This document shows, one piece after another, positions 40,018 to 49,288 of a stretch of DNA of 64,000 nt; the first letter of the stretch is position 1; every line of letters begins with the position of its first letter. The position numbers and the translations under genes were made by a program. Origin of the DNA: Clostridia bacterium (GTDB lineage Bacteria > Bacillota > Clostridia > Christensenellales > Borkfalkiaceae); assembly GCA_900769565.1 (NCBI GenBank), contig CAAGHC010000058.1:1-64000 (forward strand), in the 5' to 3' direction. The notes under the pieces are model-generated. The model searched no databases. It was not told the DNA's origin and was given only the letters and a program-made list of their open reading frames with translations.

Positions 40018-40835
40018 GGCTTATTTAAATTTATAAGGCTAGTTTGTTTTTTAAACTGCGTGGGGCTAACACCCGTTTGATTTTTAAATACCCTACATAA
40101 ATGATATTGATCATAAAACCCTAAATTAAAAGCAATTTCATAAAGTTTAAGGTCGGGTGAGTGGAGAAGTAATTGTTTTGCTTGCTCTATTTTAAACTTT
40201 ATTAAAAACTCGTGTATGGTTTGACCATAGCACTCTTTAAAAACTTTTTCGGCTTTTTTTTTGCAAACGTTAAATTTTTTAGCAACGTCACCATTTTTAA
40301 CCATAACGTTGGCTGACGATATAATAAAGCCTTTTATTTTACTAGCAAGTTGCGTTTCGCTTGAAATGAAAGAAAGTTCGCAAAGTTCAAAAATTAAGGT
40401 GTTGAAATAAGCAGTTGCGACGCTAGACATTTTATCAAGATGCGCTCTAATGATTTTTTTGAACAATTCTTTTACGTTTGGGTTTTGCAAACAGTTTACC
40501 TGCGTTAAAATTAAAAATTCGTCCTTGTCAGTCTTGATAGGAAGGGTTGAAAACTTATCGGTAGGCAGACTACTTGCGTGAAAGAATATAGTTTTAGTCT
40601 TTGGTGTGCAAGGGCTAATCCCGTAATGGTTTTGGTTTGCGCCCAAAATCAAAACATCACCTGCTTGAACGTGAAAAGATTGCCCATTTTGCCCGATTAT
40701 CCATTCTCCATCTAGAAAATAAATAAAGTCGTGCTCGTTTAGTTTTCTAGTAGGATGCTGGGTTGGTTTTTCAAAATAGCAATAATTTGCTAAGCTAATA
40801 CGCCTATCTTGGGTTAACTTAAAGGTGTTATACAT
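40014..40835 (-). CDS. AraC family transcriptional regulator
   Basis: 273-aa regulator. The N-terminal cupin-like sensing domain has HDFIYFLDGEWIIGQNGQSFHVQAGDVLILGANQNHYG. The C-terminal double HTH has GDVAKKFNVCKKKAEKVFKECYGQTIHEFLIKFKIEQAKQLLL and the signature IAFNLGFYDQYHLCRVFKNQTGVSPTQFKK. The start follows GGGAGAG. It is divergent from the GH36-isomerase operon across 108 bp, so it most probably senses a sugar and activates that operon. Confidence 0.9.
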   Translation of the reverse strand: MYNTFKLTQDRRISLANYCYFEKPTQHPTRKLNEHDFIYFLDGEWIIGQNGQSFHVQAGDVLILGANQNHYGISPCTPKTKTIFFHASSLPTDKFSTLPIKTDKDEFLILTQVNCLQNPNVKELFKKIIRAHLDKMSSVATAYFNTLIFELCELSFISSETQLASKIKGFIISSANVMVKNGDVAKKFNVCKKKAEKVFKECYGQTIHEFLIKFKIEQAKQLLLHSPDLKLYEIAFNLGFYDQYHLCRVFKNQTGVSPTQFKKQTSLINLNKP

Positions 40836-40862
40836 TTTAACTCTCCCATTTTGCTATTCTCG

Positions 40863-40891
40863 ATTATACATTAAATATTCCTTTTTGTCAA
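40863..40891 (-). promoter_or_regulatory. Promoter of the AraC-type gene
   Basis: Minus strand TTGACA (40891-40886), 17-nt spacer, TATAAT (40868-40863). Confidence 0.8.
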
Positions 40892-40920
40892 TTTACAAGT
40901 TTGTTTTTTTGTAGTAAAAT
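40892..40920 (+). promoter_or_regulatory. Promoter of the GH36 operon
   Basis: TTTACA (40892-40897), 17-nt spacer, TAAAAT (40915-40920). Its -35 box directly abuts that of the divergent AraC promoter. Confidence 0.75.
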
Positions 40921-40943
40921 CAAAATAAAAAATGGAGAACGAG

Positions 40944-42860
40944 ATGATAGGATTTTCACTTAAATACGACGGCAAAAAGTATACCGATAAAACTTTATTA
41001 AAAGTATCGGAAAAAATGGATAAACTAAACGGCACTATTATAACCGAGCAAGAGTTTGATTTGGACGGCGTTAAAATTATTCGTATTCACAAGCGATTTG
41101 AAAAGGGGCTAGAGTATAGCCTTTTATGGTTTGAAAACACATCAAATCAAAACAGTAAACAAATAAGTGAAGTGTGGGATTTAGACGATATTTTTTATGA
41201 CGGTGCGTTAAAACAACCTACAGGCTGGTGGGGTGGCGACGATATCACTCAAATTCATTTAGTTACAGGGTGCAACAATCGTTTTAACGAGTTTAGAGCG
41301 TATAAAGAGCCTATCGGTGCGTTTGGGAACTATTATCAAACCGAAGGTGGTCGTTCGTCTAAGGGTTTTTTGCCCTTTTTCGAACTGAGAAACGAGCAAA
41401 AAAAAATAGCGACGATGCTTGCAGTAGGGTGGTCGTCGCAATGGGTGGTGTTCTTTGATAAGACGAAGGACGGCAAAAATGTGATGAAAGCGGGGGTAGA
41501 AAATTTAGATTTTTACCTTTTGCCCGGTGAGAAAATTAGAACGGCGTCCGTACTCGTATATCATTATACGGGTGACTATGCGAGAGCCCATAACGAATGG
41601 AGAAACACTATAAAGAACGAATTTTCCATAGAAAATAAGGGGCGTGGAGCGCTCACGGTTTTCGGAACGTGGGGTGGGAACACCGAAGAATATCAAATAG
41701 GAAAGGTAGAGCAGTTTAAACGTGCGGGCTTTACTTACGATATGGTGCACGTGGATGCTGGTTGGTTTGGAACTTTTCCACACCCGACCGAATACGTTTG
41801 GACGGACGGGGTAGAAGCGTCTGGCAAGTGGTATGAGCGTGTTGGAGACTGGCAAATAAATCCGATACTTCACCCTACGGGTTGTGTTGAAATGGTTGAG
41901 AGTATGCGTTCGCTCGCAAAAAACGTAGCGTTTTGGGCTGAGTTTGAAAGGGCGCATAAAAAGACGGGCATTCCCCAAAAGCATCCCGAATGGTTTTACA
42001 AAACCGAACTCGGCGAAAGTTATTTAGTAAAACTTGGCGAAAAGGAAGGCTACGAGCATGCATGGGACGTTATAACCCAGATGATAGAAAAGGGGCTTAG
42101 CAACGTGGTGGGCGTAGACTACAATATCGACCCACTGGAAATTTTCGACGCCGAAGATCAGCCTAATAGGCGTGGTATTACTCAAATAAAATACGTTATG
42201 GGATTATACAGGCTATACGACGAATTTAACGCAAAATATCCAGATTGCTTTATAACCAACTGTGCGAGTGGTGGAAGAAGAATAGATATAGAAATGATTA
42301 CCCGTACTTACGAATATCACCGCAGTGATACGCACTGTATGTACGATTATAAGTGCGAAGAAACGCAAGCACACAACGCCGTTTTATCCACTTGGTTACC
42401 GTACACGACGCCAAGCCTACTCACTATGGGCTGGGATAAATATCGTTTTAGAAGCACGTTTGCCTCCGGTTTAATAATGACCGACCTTTGTGATTTTTAC
42501 AATGATGAAAACATAGAAAAAACCAAAGAAAATTACGATGAATATCTGTCTGTAAGAGAGTTTGCCGACAAAGATTTTTACGCATTGTTTGGATATTCGA
42601 GAGACCGTGGGGCTTGGGGTGGTTGGCAATATCACGACAATGATAAAAACCAAGGAATAGTGATGGCGTTCCGTAGGGAAGAAAGCAATTCTAAAACTGC
42701 AACCGTGTGTCTTGGTGGGTTAAACGAAAGGGACGAATATGAGTTTGTTGACGTGGATACGGGCGAAAAGGTGGTGATTAGTGGAAAGGATGCAAAAGAA
42801 TTTGACATTACCATCTTAAATAGGCGTGAAAGTAAATTGATTAAATATAAAAGGATATAA
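40944..42860 (+). CDS. GH36-like alpha-galactosidase
   Basis: 638-aa cytoplasmic glycosidase. After an N-terminal beta-sandwich (about 1-210), the TIM barrel contains FGTWGGNTEEY, YDMVHVDAGWFG, the nucleophile strand VVGVDYNIDP, the GH36 hallmark ITNCASGGRRIDIEM, and RSDTH with the acid/base Asp. Substrate is probably a terminal alpha-galactoside or alpha-N-acetylgalactosaminide. The start at 40944 is preferred because TGGAGAAC lies upstream; the ATG at 40932 is part of that site. The next gene is an isomerase, 11 nt away. Confidence 0.87.
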   Translation: MIGFSLKYDGKKYTDKTLLKVSEKMDKLNGTIITEQEFDLDGVKIIRIHKRFEKGLEYSLLWFENTSNQNSKQISEVWDLDDIFYDGALKQPTGWWGGDDITQIHLVTGCNNRFNEFRAYKEPIGAFGNYYQTEGGRSSKGFLPFFELRNEQKKIATMLAVGWSSQWVVFFDKTKDGKNVMKAGVENLDFYLLPGEKIRTASVLVYHYTGDYARAHNEWRNTIKNEFSIENKGRGALTVFGTWGGNTEEYQIGKVEQFKRAGFTYDMVHVDAGWFGTFPHPTEYVWTDGVEASGKWYERVGDWQINPILHPTGCVEMVESMRSLAKNVAFWAEFERAHKKTGIPQKHPEWFYKTELGESYLVKLGEKEGYEHAWDVITQMIEKGLSNVVGVDYNIDPLEIFDAEDQPNRRGITQIKYVMGLYRLYDEFNAKYPDCFITNCASGGRRIDIEMITRTYEYHRSDTHCMYDYKCEETQAHNAVLSTWLPYTTPSLLTMGWDKYRFRSTFASGLIMTDLCDFYNDENIEKTKENYDEYLSVREFADKDFYALFGYSRDRGAWGGWQYHDNDKNQGIVMAFRREESNSKTATVCLGGLNERDEYEFVDVDTGEKVVISGKDAKEFDITILNRRESKLIKYKRI

Positions 42861-42871
42861 GGAGCAAAGAT

Positions 42872-44347
42872 ATGATAAATATTCCAACAGTAAAGGTCGG
42901 TGTAGTAGCCGTTTCAAGAGATTGCTTTCCTATGAGCCTTTCGGTAAACAGAAGAAAAGCGGTGATAAAGGCGTATGAAGAAAAGTATTGTAAAACTGAT
43001 ATTTACGAATGTCCCATATGCGTGGTTGAAAGCGAAATAGATGCGATGAACGCCTTAGAAGACGTGAAAAAAGCGGGTTGCAACGCCCTATGCGTATATC
43101 TTGGCAATTTTGGGCCGGAAATTTCGGAAACTATGCTTGCGCAAAAGTTCGACGGAGCGGTTATGTTTTGTTCGGCAGCCGAAGAAACGGGCAAAAACCT
43201 TTTTTCTAACCGAGGGGACGCTCTTTGTGGGATGCTAAATGCGTCGTACAACTTAAATTTGCGTGGCGTTAGGGCGTATATCCCCGATTATCCCGTGGGT
43301 AACGCTCAAAGCATAGCCGATATGATTAGCGAATTTATTCCGATAGCAAGGGCTATCATAGGACTAAAGAACTTAAAGATAATAACTTTTGGACCACGCC
43401 CTAAAAACTTTATGGCGTGCAACGCACCCATTTGGCAACTTTATAAACTTGGCGTAGAGATAGAAGAAAATTCCGAACTTGATTTGCTTGAATCCTTTAA
43501 TAATCACGCAAACGACCAGCGTATTCCGTCGGTGGTTGAGGACATGAAAAAAGAATTAGGTAAAGGTAATATGCGCCCCGAAATTTTACCAAAACTCGCT
43601 CAGTACGAACTCACTCTTTTAGACTGGATAGAAAATCATAGAGAGAGCAGAGAATACGTTGCCATAGCAGGCAAGTGTTGGCCAGCCTTTCAAACGCAGT
43701 TTGGGTTTGTGCCCTGTTACGTAAATTCTAGGCTCACGGGGCGTGGTATTCCCGTTTCGTGCGAAGTGGACGTTTACGGTTGCCTATCAGAATATTTAGG
43801 GCTATTAGTAGGTGCAGACGCAGTTACCATTTTAGATATCAACAATAGCGTGCCCGAAGACTTGTATTTAGAAGACGTAAAGGGCAAGTTCAATTATAAA
43901 CACACCGATACGTTTATGGGCTTCCATTGTGGAAACACCTGTAGCGAAAAAATTTGTTCGCCCGTTATGAAAAACCAAGCGGTTATGGCAAGTCTACTTC
44001 CAGAAGAAGTTACCTATGGAACGTTAGAAGGCGACATTTCGGCGGGGGACGTAACGCTATTTAGATTGCAATCAACGGCGGATAATAGGCTATTAGCCTA
44101 CGTTGCCCAAGGCGAAGTTTTGCCAGTGCCCACTCGTTCGTTTGGTAGTATAGGTATAATAGCCGTTAAGGAAATGGGTCGCTTTTATAGGCACGCACTA
44201 ATACAGAACGCTTTCCCACACCATACGGCAATTGCGTTCGGCAAACACGGTAAAGCAATTTTTGAACTGTTTAAGTATTTAGGTGCAGAAAAGGTGCTTT
44301 ATAATCTGCCTGAAAATAATCTTTACCCAAGCGAAAACCCTTTTTAA
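42872..44347 (+). CDS. L-fucose/L-arabinose isomerase family protein
   Basis: 491-aa protein of the FucI/AraA isomerase superfamily (KVGVVAVSRDCFP, AISETML-type N2 region, GKCWPAFQTQFGFVPCYVNSRLT, VSCEVDVYGCLSEYLG and HCGNTCS segments). Family members isomerise aldoses to ketoses with Mn2+. It lies 11 nt behind the GH36 gene, so it may process a sugar released together with galactose, such as fucose. It differs enough from true FucI that another sugar is possible. The start follows ATAAGGAGC. It converges with the MFS gene at a 19-nt gap. Confidence 0.8.
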   Translation: MINIPTVKVGVVAVSRDCFPMSLSVNRRKAVIKAYEEKYCKTDIYECPICVVESEIDAMNALEDVKKAGCNALCVYLGNFGPEISETMLAQKFDGAVMFCSAAEETGKNLFSNRGDALCGMLNASYNLNLRGVRAYIPDYPVGNAQSIADMISEFIPIARAIIGLKNLKIITFGPRPKNFMACNAPIWQLYKLGVEIEENSELDLLESFNNHANDQRIPSVVEDMKKELGKGNMRPEILPKLAQYELTLLDWIENHRESREYVAIAGKCWPAFQTQFGFVPCYVNSRLTGRGIPVSCEVDVYGCLSEYLGLLVGADAVTILDINNSVPEDLYLEDVKGKFNYKHTDTFMGFHCGNTCSEKICSPVMKNQAVMASLLPEEVTYGTLEGDISAGDVTLFRLQSTADNRLLAYVAQGEVLPVPTRSFGSIGIIAVKEMGRFYRHALIQNAFPHHTAIAFGKHGKAIFELFKYLGAEKVLYNLPENNLYPSENPF

Positions 44348-44366
44348 GTTAATATTTATATAAAGT

Positions 44367-45554
44367 TTAATCAAAAGTTAAATCACTACTTTTTTGTTTG
44401 GGTAGTTTATCGTAAAATATAGTGGAAACTACCATTAGGGCGTACATTGCGATAAGGAATGGTGGGAAAAGAAATATCGAAACGTTTTGAGCAAGCAACC
44501 CAAAGATAGGTGGCATAAAGCATATACCTAGGTTGCAAACGACCATTTGCGTACCGATTATGGATTGGGAAATATCCTTGCCGAAATTTATAGGCGTTAG
44601 ATAGGTTATGTTAGGGAATGTTGGGCCGTTGCCAAAACCTATTAAAAATAGCGAAAGTCCTTTGACCGTTGCTGGTAGGGGTAAAACCATTATTAGTAAA
44701 GCAACCCCAACTAGCGAATATCCTACGTAAACTATTTTCATTGCTGGGATTTTTGAACTTATTAGCCCCGAAATAAACCTACCAGCCATAATGCCGATAT
44801 AGTATAGTGTTAAGAACTTGGCGGCGTTTGCTTCGCTAAAACCTTGACCTAAAACAAGGTATGTGCAACCCCAAATACCACAAGTAAATTCTAGTGCGCA
44901 GGTAGAAAAGAATAATAGCCACGCCATTCTAACTGCAGGCATTTTTGCCATTTGTTTGATTGATAGAGTAATGGGTTTAACTTCTTGTTTGATAGGCTCT
45001 TTTTGTTTTACTTTTTCCCAAAGGGGCAAGGCGATTAATGAAAGAGTTGTTATTCCTGCTTGAATATAAAATACAGCCATATATCCAAGACGCCAACCCC
45101 TAAGCGACGAGAGCGCAAAGGATAAAACATACGGGCTAATGGCTACGCCTAGACCGTAAAAGCAATGCAAAAAACTCATGTGCGACGAGTTGTAATGAAC
45201 TGCCACGTAATTATTGAGAGCCGAGTCTATTGCACCAGCCCCGAAACCAAGTGGCAAGGAAAAAAGAAAAAACCACTCAAAGGACGGAGAAAGTGCAAAG
45301 CCTAAAAGAGCAAGTGCCGTAAGTGCCGTACTAAACGCCGTAATCGGCCCCGTGCCGAATTTGTTTATAAGTTTTGCAGAGAAAAAACTAGCGAGTGCCG
45401 TTCCTAAAGAAAGCATCATTGTAATAAAACTAGCGTTTCCGACCGGCTGATTAAATTCTGGGTAAATAGCAGGCCAAGCCGCCCCGAAAATAGAGTCGGG
45501 TATGCCTAAACCGATAAATACGACGTATATAATAATTAATAAAAAAGTAACCAT
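44367..45554 (-). CDS. MFS transporter
   Basis: 395-aa protein with twelve TM helices in two six-helix halves, split by a cytoplasmic loop around residues 190-215 (KVKQKEPIKQEVKPIT). The first half has NKFGTGPITAFSTALTALALLGF, and pairs of conserved Gly-Arg motifs after TM2/TM8 (GRFISGLISSKIPAMKI) match the major facilitator superfamily, FucP/sugar-transporter-like branch. It could import a sugar handled by the convergent GH36 operon. A weak TAGG site precedes the ATG. It starts 9 nt after the ArsB-type gene. Confidence 0.82.
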   Translation of the reverse strand: MVTFLLIIIYVVFIGLGIPDSIFGAAWPAIYPEFNQPVGNASFITMMLSLGTALASFFSAKLINKFGTGPITAFSTALTALALLGFALSPSFEWFFLFSLPLGFGAGAIDSALNNYVAVHYNSSHMSFLHCFYGLGVAISPYVLSFALSSLRGWRLGYMAVFYIQAGITTLSLIALPLWEKVKQKEPIKQEVKPITLSIKQMAKMPAVRMAWLLFFSTCALEFTCGIWGCTYLVLGQGFSEANAAKFLTLYYIGIMAGRFISGLISSKIPAMKIVYVGYSLVGVALLIMVLPLPATVKGLSLFLIGFGNGPTFPNITYLTPINFGKDISQSIIGTQMVVCNLGICFMPPIFGLLAQNVSIFLFPPFLIAMYALMVVSTIFYDKLPKQKSSDLTFD

Positions 45555-45563
45555 ATAAACCTA

Positions 45564-46871
45564 CTATAAAACAGCAACTAGCGTTAGCGTAGAAGTTAAC
45601 AAGGTGGGAAGAGCCACCGTTACACCGTAAAGCACGAACCGAGTAAAAGGCAACCTAACGCCGTGTTCTGATAATATTTTATTCCACATAATTCCTGCAA
45701 GAGCGCCGACGGGCGTTATAAATGCGCCCACGTTAGAGCCGATTATACTACCGTATAAAGCAGGAATACTTAACCCGTCTATAATTCGCTCGAACAAAAC
45801 GCTCATGGGTATATTATTTAAAAGGTTAGCAGATAAAGCCGACAAAAACCCGAACGAAAGCCCGTCCCAACGGGTGGAAGTTATAAGCGCATTATTTAAT
45901 AGGTCAGTAAAGCCACGTTCTTTTAATGATACAACTATAACGAACATTGAAAGCACGAAGGGAATTAATTCGTAAGGCGCTTTTTTTAGAGTTTTTAAAA
46001 CGGGCGAAACCGAATGATTGCGTATAAGATTATAAACTAGATTAAATACCGTAAGCGAGATAGCAAGCGCAAGGCAAATTAGCCACATTTGAACGCCTAC
46101 GAATTCCGATACGGCAAGTAAAATAATGCAAGCCAAAAGATGGACGAGCGCAACCACCATTAAAAACTTATTGACTTTTACGGGCTCTAAATTATCCGTG
46201 TCTGTTCTGTTTTGTAGGGGCAAGGCAAGTTGTTTTCTAAACAATAAAAATATAACAAAAAGCCCCGTTAAACCACCAACAATTGCAGGTAGCCACATTA
46301 CCGAAAGGTAATTTAAAAAGGTAATTCCGCTAGCGCCTGCAAGGTAAACGTTGGTAGGATTACCGATAACCAACATCATACTCCACGTGTTTGCCGAAAC
46401 AAATTCGCCCAAAAGAAAAGGAAAGGGCGAAATCTTTGCTTTTTTTGCAAAGATGCAGATAGGTGGCGTAAAAGTCAAAATAATAACGTCGTTAGACGTG
46501 AATACCGTGAGAATGGAAACTACCGCGTAAAGCACCAAAAAAAGTTTTAGCTGGCCACCCTTGGTTTTGAGGAAAACCGAGTCGGCAATAAAATCAAAAA
46601 ATCCTGCGTCGCCAAGGTAGATGGAAAGCAAGGTCATTGACAAAAATAATGCAAGAATTTTTAGTGGGTTAACCGAAGTGTCGGCAGTTATTCCCTTAAT
46701 TACTTGTGAAAAAGGAATGCAACCAAAAACAAGCATTAAAATAGCACCGAAAAGGCAGACTATCCAGTATAGTCCAACCTTAACTTTTCCCACCGTAACG
46801 TAAGGTTTAATTAGCACGGTTATAATCATTGCTAGCACGGTTAAAAGTGCAATCGAAACAGTTAGCGCCAT
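45564..46871 (-). CDS. SLC13/ArsB-type permease
   Basis: 435-aa membrane protein with about eleven TM helices. Segments VFTSNDVIILTFTPPICIFAKKA, FVSANTWSMMLVIGNPTNVYLA and ANLLNNIPMSVLFERII are typical of the ArsB/SLC13 ion-transporter superfamily, which carry arsenite or anions such as dicarboxylates. No arsenic genes are nearby, so the substrate is open. The start follows AAGGAAGAA. It heads a two-gene operon with the MFS transporter. Confidence 0.82.
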   Translation of the reverse strand: MALTVSIALLTVLAMIITVLIKPYVTVGKVKVGLYWIVCLFGAILMLVFGCIPFSQVIKGITADTSVNPLKILALFLSMTLLSIYLGDAGFFDFIADSVFLKTKGGQLKLFLVLYAVVSILTVFTSNDVIILTFTPPICIFAKKAKISPFPFLLGEFVSANTWSMMLVIGNPTNVYLAGASGITFLNYLSVMWLPAIVGGLTGLFVIFLLFRKQLALPLQNRTDTDNLEPVKVNKFLMVVALVHLLACIILLAVSEFVGVQMWLICLALAISLTVFNLVYNLIRNHSVSPVLKTLKKAPYELIPFVLSMFVIVVSLKERGFTDLLNNALITSTRWDGLSFGFLSALSANLLNNIPMSVLFERIIDGLSIPALYGSIIGSNVGAFITPVGALAGIMWNKILSEHGVRLPFTRFVLYGVTVALPTLLTSTLTLVAVL

Positions 46872-46896
46872 AAAATTCTTCCTTGTTTTCCGCTTA

Positions 46897-46925
46897 ATTA
46901 TAGCAAAGAAGACGTTGAAAGTAAA
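46897..46925 (-). promoter_or_regulatory. Promoter of the ArsB-type/MFS operon
   Basis: Minus strand TTTACT (46925-46920), 17-nt spacer, TATAAT (46902-46897). Confidence 0.7.
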
Positions 46926-46937
46926 ACAATATAAATA

Positions 46938-46972
46938 TAAAAGAAAAAACTTTTCTAGTAAAAGAAAAGTTT
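46938..46972 (-). terminator. Terminator after the small-protein pair
   Basis: Minus-strand stem AAACTTTTCT/AGAAAAGTTT (46972-46963, 46956-46947) followed by TTTTCTT. Confidence 0.75.
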
Positions 46973-47004
46973 AATCGTCTAGGTTAATTTGAAAAGTGCA
47001 TGAA

Positions 47005-47445
47005 TTACTTCTTAATAGGCGTAGCCGTAAGCGTGCATTGAGCCTTGTCGCAGTTGGTCATATCGCATTTAATGTCAATGCCGTAATTTATCGCACAATT
47101 TTTATACAAAACGTCGCAATGTTCGCAATAGTCGGGGTAGGGGTTAGTGTAACCAAGTTTTAATAGCATACCTTTGGACGGACAGCCGTTCATGGTGATT
47201 TTGAAAAATTCCTTTTCTTCATCATATTCCATGGTAAAATCACACGCCTCTTCGTTAAGGCTAACGTTCCAATAATTCCAACAACCTTTAAGCCCGTGCT
47301 CTTTGATTTGAGCGCCAAGGCGTGGTTCAACGTATTTTTTAGAAAGTTCGTTCCAGTATTTTATAACGAGTTCTTTTCCACCCTTTTTTTCTAAAAACTT
47401 AAAAAGTTCGCTATAAAGCGGAATAAATTCAGTACAAGAAATCAT
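47005..47445 (-). CDS. Uncharacterised cysteine-rich protein, member A of a homologous pair
   Basis: 146-aa soluble protein. Conserved-looking positions are HGLKGCWNYWNVSLNEEACDF, MNGCPSKGMLLKLGY and YCEHCDVLYKNCAINYGIDIKCDMTNCDKAQC. The layout aligns over about 90 residues with the gene directly upstream (GL..Y, EE, CP, GY, VLY). The CP-then-Y pattern recalls the ATC hydrolase/V4R-like small-molecule-binding proteins, but I cannot name the family. Extra cysteines in the C-terminal 40 residues suggest metal binding. The start follows GGGGG. It lies 11 nt behind its partner. Confidence 0.55.
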   Translation of the reverse strand: MISCTEFIPLYSELFKFLEKKGGKELVIKYWNELSKKYVEPRLGAQIKEHGLKGCWNYWNVSLNEEACDFTMEYDEEKEFFKITMNGCPSKGMLLKLGYTNPYPDYCEHCDVLYKNCAINYGIDIKCDMTNCDKAQCTLTATPIKK

Positions 47446-47456
47446 GATTTTACCCC

Positions 47457-47927
47457 CTATCTCTTAATAAACGAGTATTTAGCGTTACCCGTTTTCTCGT
47501 CGTAATGATAAAGTTCAAAATTTAAGTCTGCCATTTCAGCCAAAACGGGGTAAACGGTCTTGGTTGTTTGACCGTACCATTTGGACGGAGTGTAACCACT
47601 TTCATAAAAGAATTCAAGAGCGGGGCACTTTACCACTTCCACGTCCAGCCTGTTGTCGGTAAGCGTAGTTTTAATATAGTCCGAGCGCTCTTCGGCATCA
47701 AAGATTTTATGAAAATATTCGTCTAGAGCAATAAGCCCACGCACTTTAATCTCTTCTGCGTGCTTGCAATAAAAACTTTTAGCGAAATCCGTAAGATATT
47801 CTTTTACGCCTTGGTCGCCAAAATTTTCACCAACGTATCTAATGCCAGAATCTGCCGTCACGTGAAAATCACGGTGCAAATATTTATTGTCGCTTGCCTT
47901 TCGGTTGATAAAAAGATGTTCTTTCAT
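47457..47927 (-). CDS. Uncharacterised small protein, member B of a homologous pair
   Basis: 156-aa soluble protein. Visible blocks are KYLHRDFHVTADSGIRYVG, GVKEYLTDFAKSFY, RGLIALDEYFHKIFDAEE and VVKCPALEFFYESGYTPSKWY. It aligns with the downstream 146-aa protein in the last hundred residues but has only one cysteine in common (KCPA). The ATG at 47927 follows TTTTTGGAG; the upstream TTG is part of that site. A serS terminator hairpin ends right before this site, so expression depends on readthrough or a hidden promoter. Function unknown. Confidence 0.55.
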   Translation of the reverse strand: MKEHLFINRKASDNKYLHRDFHVTADSGIRYVGENFGDQGVKEYLTDFAKSFYCKHAEEIKVRGLIALDEYFHKIFDAEERSDYIKTTLTDNRLDVEVVKCPALEFFYESGYTPSKWYGQTTKTVYPVLAEMADLNFELYHYDEKTGNAKYSFIKR

Positions 47928-47935
47928 TATTTTCT

Positions 47936-47968
47936 CCAAAAAAACGCACCATAATAAAACGGTGCGTT
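47936..47968 (-). terminator. Terminator of serS
   Basis: Minus-strand stem AACGCACC/GGTGCGTT (47968-47961, 47950-47943) with a TTTTTT tail that runs straight into the next gene's GGAG site. Confidence 0.85.
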
Positions 47969-47976
47969 AAGTTTTA

Positions 47977-49257
47977 TTATTTTATAACGATTTGACCACC
48001 CATGAACGGTCTTAAAACTTCAGGCACGGTTATAGAGCCGTCTGCATTTTGATACTGTTCGATAAGGGCGGGGAATACTCTACTTGTTGCAAGACCAGAA
48101 CCGTTCAAGGTGTGTAAGAATGCAGGCTTGCCCGTCTTACTATCACGGTACTTGGTGTTGTTTCTTCTCGCTTGATAGTCGTTTGCGTTGGAAACCGAAC
48201 TTACTTCCTTGTATATGCCCATGCTAGGTATCCAAACTTCAATATCGTAAGTTCTTGCCATTGATGCAGAGCAGTCGCCTGCTGCTAGTTTGCTTACACG
48301 GAAGTGTAGTCCTAACTTCTCAATAAGGCTTGCAGCCTTGTTAACAAGTTCTTCAAACGCCTCGTTAGAGCGTTCGGGGTGAGCGTACTGAACCATTTCA
48401 ACCTTGTTGAATTGATGTCCCCTAATCATACCACGTTCTTCTGCGCGGTAAGAACCTGCCTCTTTACGATAACACGGGGTATATGCGAAAAACTTCATAG
48501 GAAGTTTGGATTCGTCGATAATCTCGCCTGCGTACATATTAACGAGTGCCGTTTCAGCCGTCGGTAACATAAAACGATTTTTCTTTCTGTCTTCGTCGCA
48601 ATCAAGCCAGTAAACTTCGTCTGCAAACTTGGGGAATTGACCTGCGCCGAAACCACAGTTGTAACCGAGTTGATGCGGGGGAAGAATAAATTCGTAACCG
48701 TCGTTTAGGTGTTCGGAAATAAAGAAGTTGAGAAGCGCCCATTCAAGTCTTGCGCCGTCGCCACGATAAAGCCAGTAGCCACCACCCGAAAGTTTAGTTC
48801 CCCTTGCGTAATCGATAATTCCGAGTTTGGTGCAAAGGTCAACGTGGTTTTGAAGGGGGAAGTCGAAAGTAGGTTGACTGCCAACAACCTTAACCACTTG
48901 GTTGTTTTCCTTTTCACCGGCTAAAAGGTCTTCGTCGGGGATATTAGGCATACGAGAAAGCATATCGAAAACTTTGTCTTCAAGTTCCTTTGCTTTAGCG
49001 TCGCCTTCGGTAATTTTATCACCGAGCGTTCTCATTTCAGCGAAAATGTGGTCAACGGGTTGACCTGCTTTTTTAAGTTTAGGTATTTCTGCGCTAACCT
49101 TATTGCGCTCTGCCTTTAACTGTTCAACTTCACCGATAATTAAACGGCGTTGTTTGTCAAGTTCAAGCAGTGTATCAAAATCTGCAACGAAACCTTTGCG
49201 AAGCAAAAGTTCTGCAACCTTTTCTTTATTGTCTTGAATTCTTCTTAAATCTAACAT
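47977..49257 (-). CDS. serS: Seryl-tRNA synthetase
   Basis: 426-aa class II synthetase. The N-terminal coiled-coil arm that grips tRNA-Ser spans about 30-100 (many Lys/Glu heptads). Motif 2 is FAYTPCYRKEAGSYRAEERGMIRGHQF, and motif 3 is in LATSRVFPALIEQYQNADGS with the EVSSVSNANDYQARR segment before it. Length is standard. The start follows CGGAGAAT. No T-box was seen in the leader. Terminated before the two small-protein genes. Confidence 0.97.
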   Translation of the reverse strand: MLDLRRIQDNKEKVAELLLRKGFVADFDTLLELDKQRRLIIGEVEQLKAERNKVSAEIPKLKKAGQPVDHIFAEMRTLGDKITEGDAKAKELEDKVFDMLSRMPNIPDEDLLAGEKENNQVVKVVGSQPTFDFPLQNHVDLCTKLGIIDYARGTKLSGGGYWLYRGDGARLEWALLNFFISEHLNDGYEFILPPHQLGYNCGFGAGQFPKFADEVYWLDCDEDRKKNRFMLPTAETALVNMYAGEIIDESKLPMKFFAYTPCYRKEAGSYRAEERGMIRGHQFNKVEMVQYAHPERSNEAFEELVNKAASLIEKLGLHFRVSKLAAGDCSASMARTYDIEVWIPSMGIYKEVSSVSNANDYQARRNNTKYRDSKTGKPAFLHTLNGSGLATSRVFPALIEQYQNADGSITVPEVLRPFMGGQIVIK

Positions 49258-49288
49258 GAAAATATTCTCCGTAACTTTTGTAACTTAT

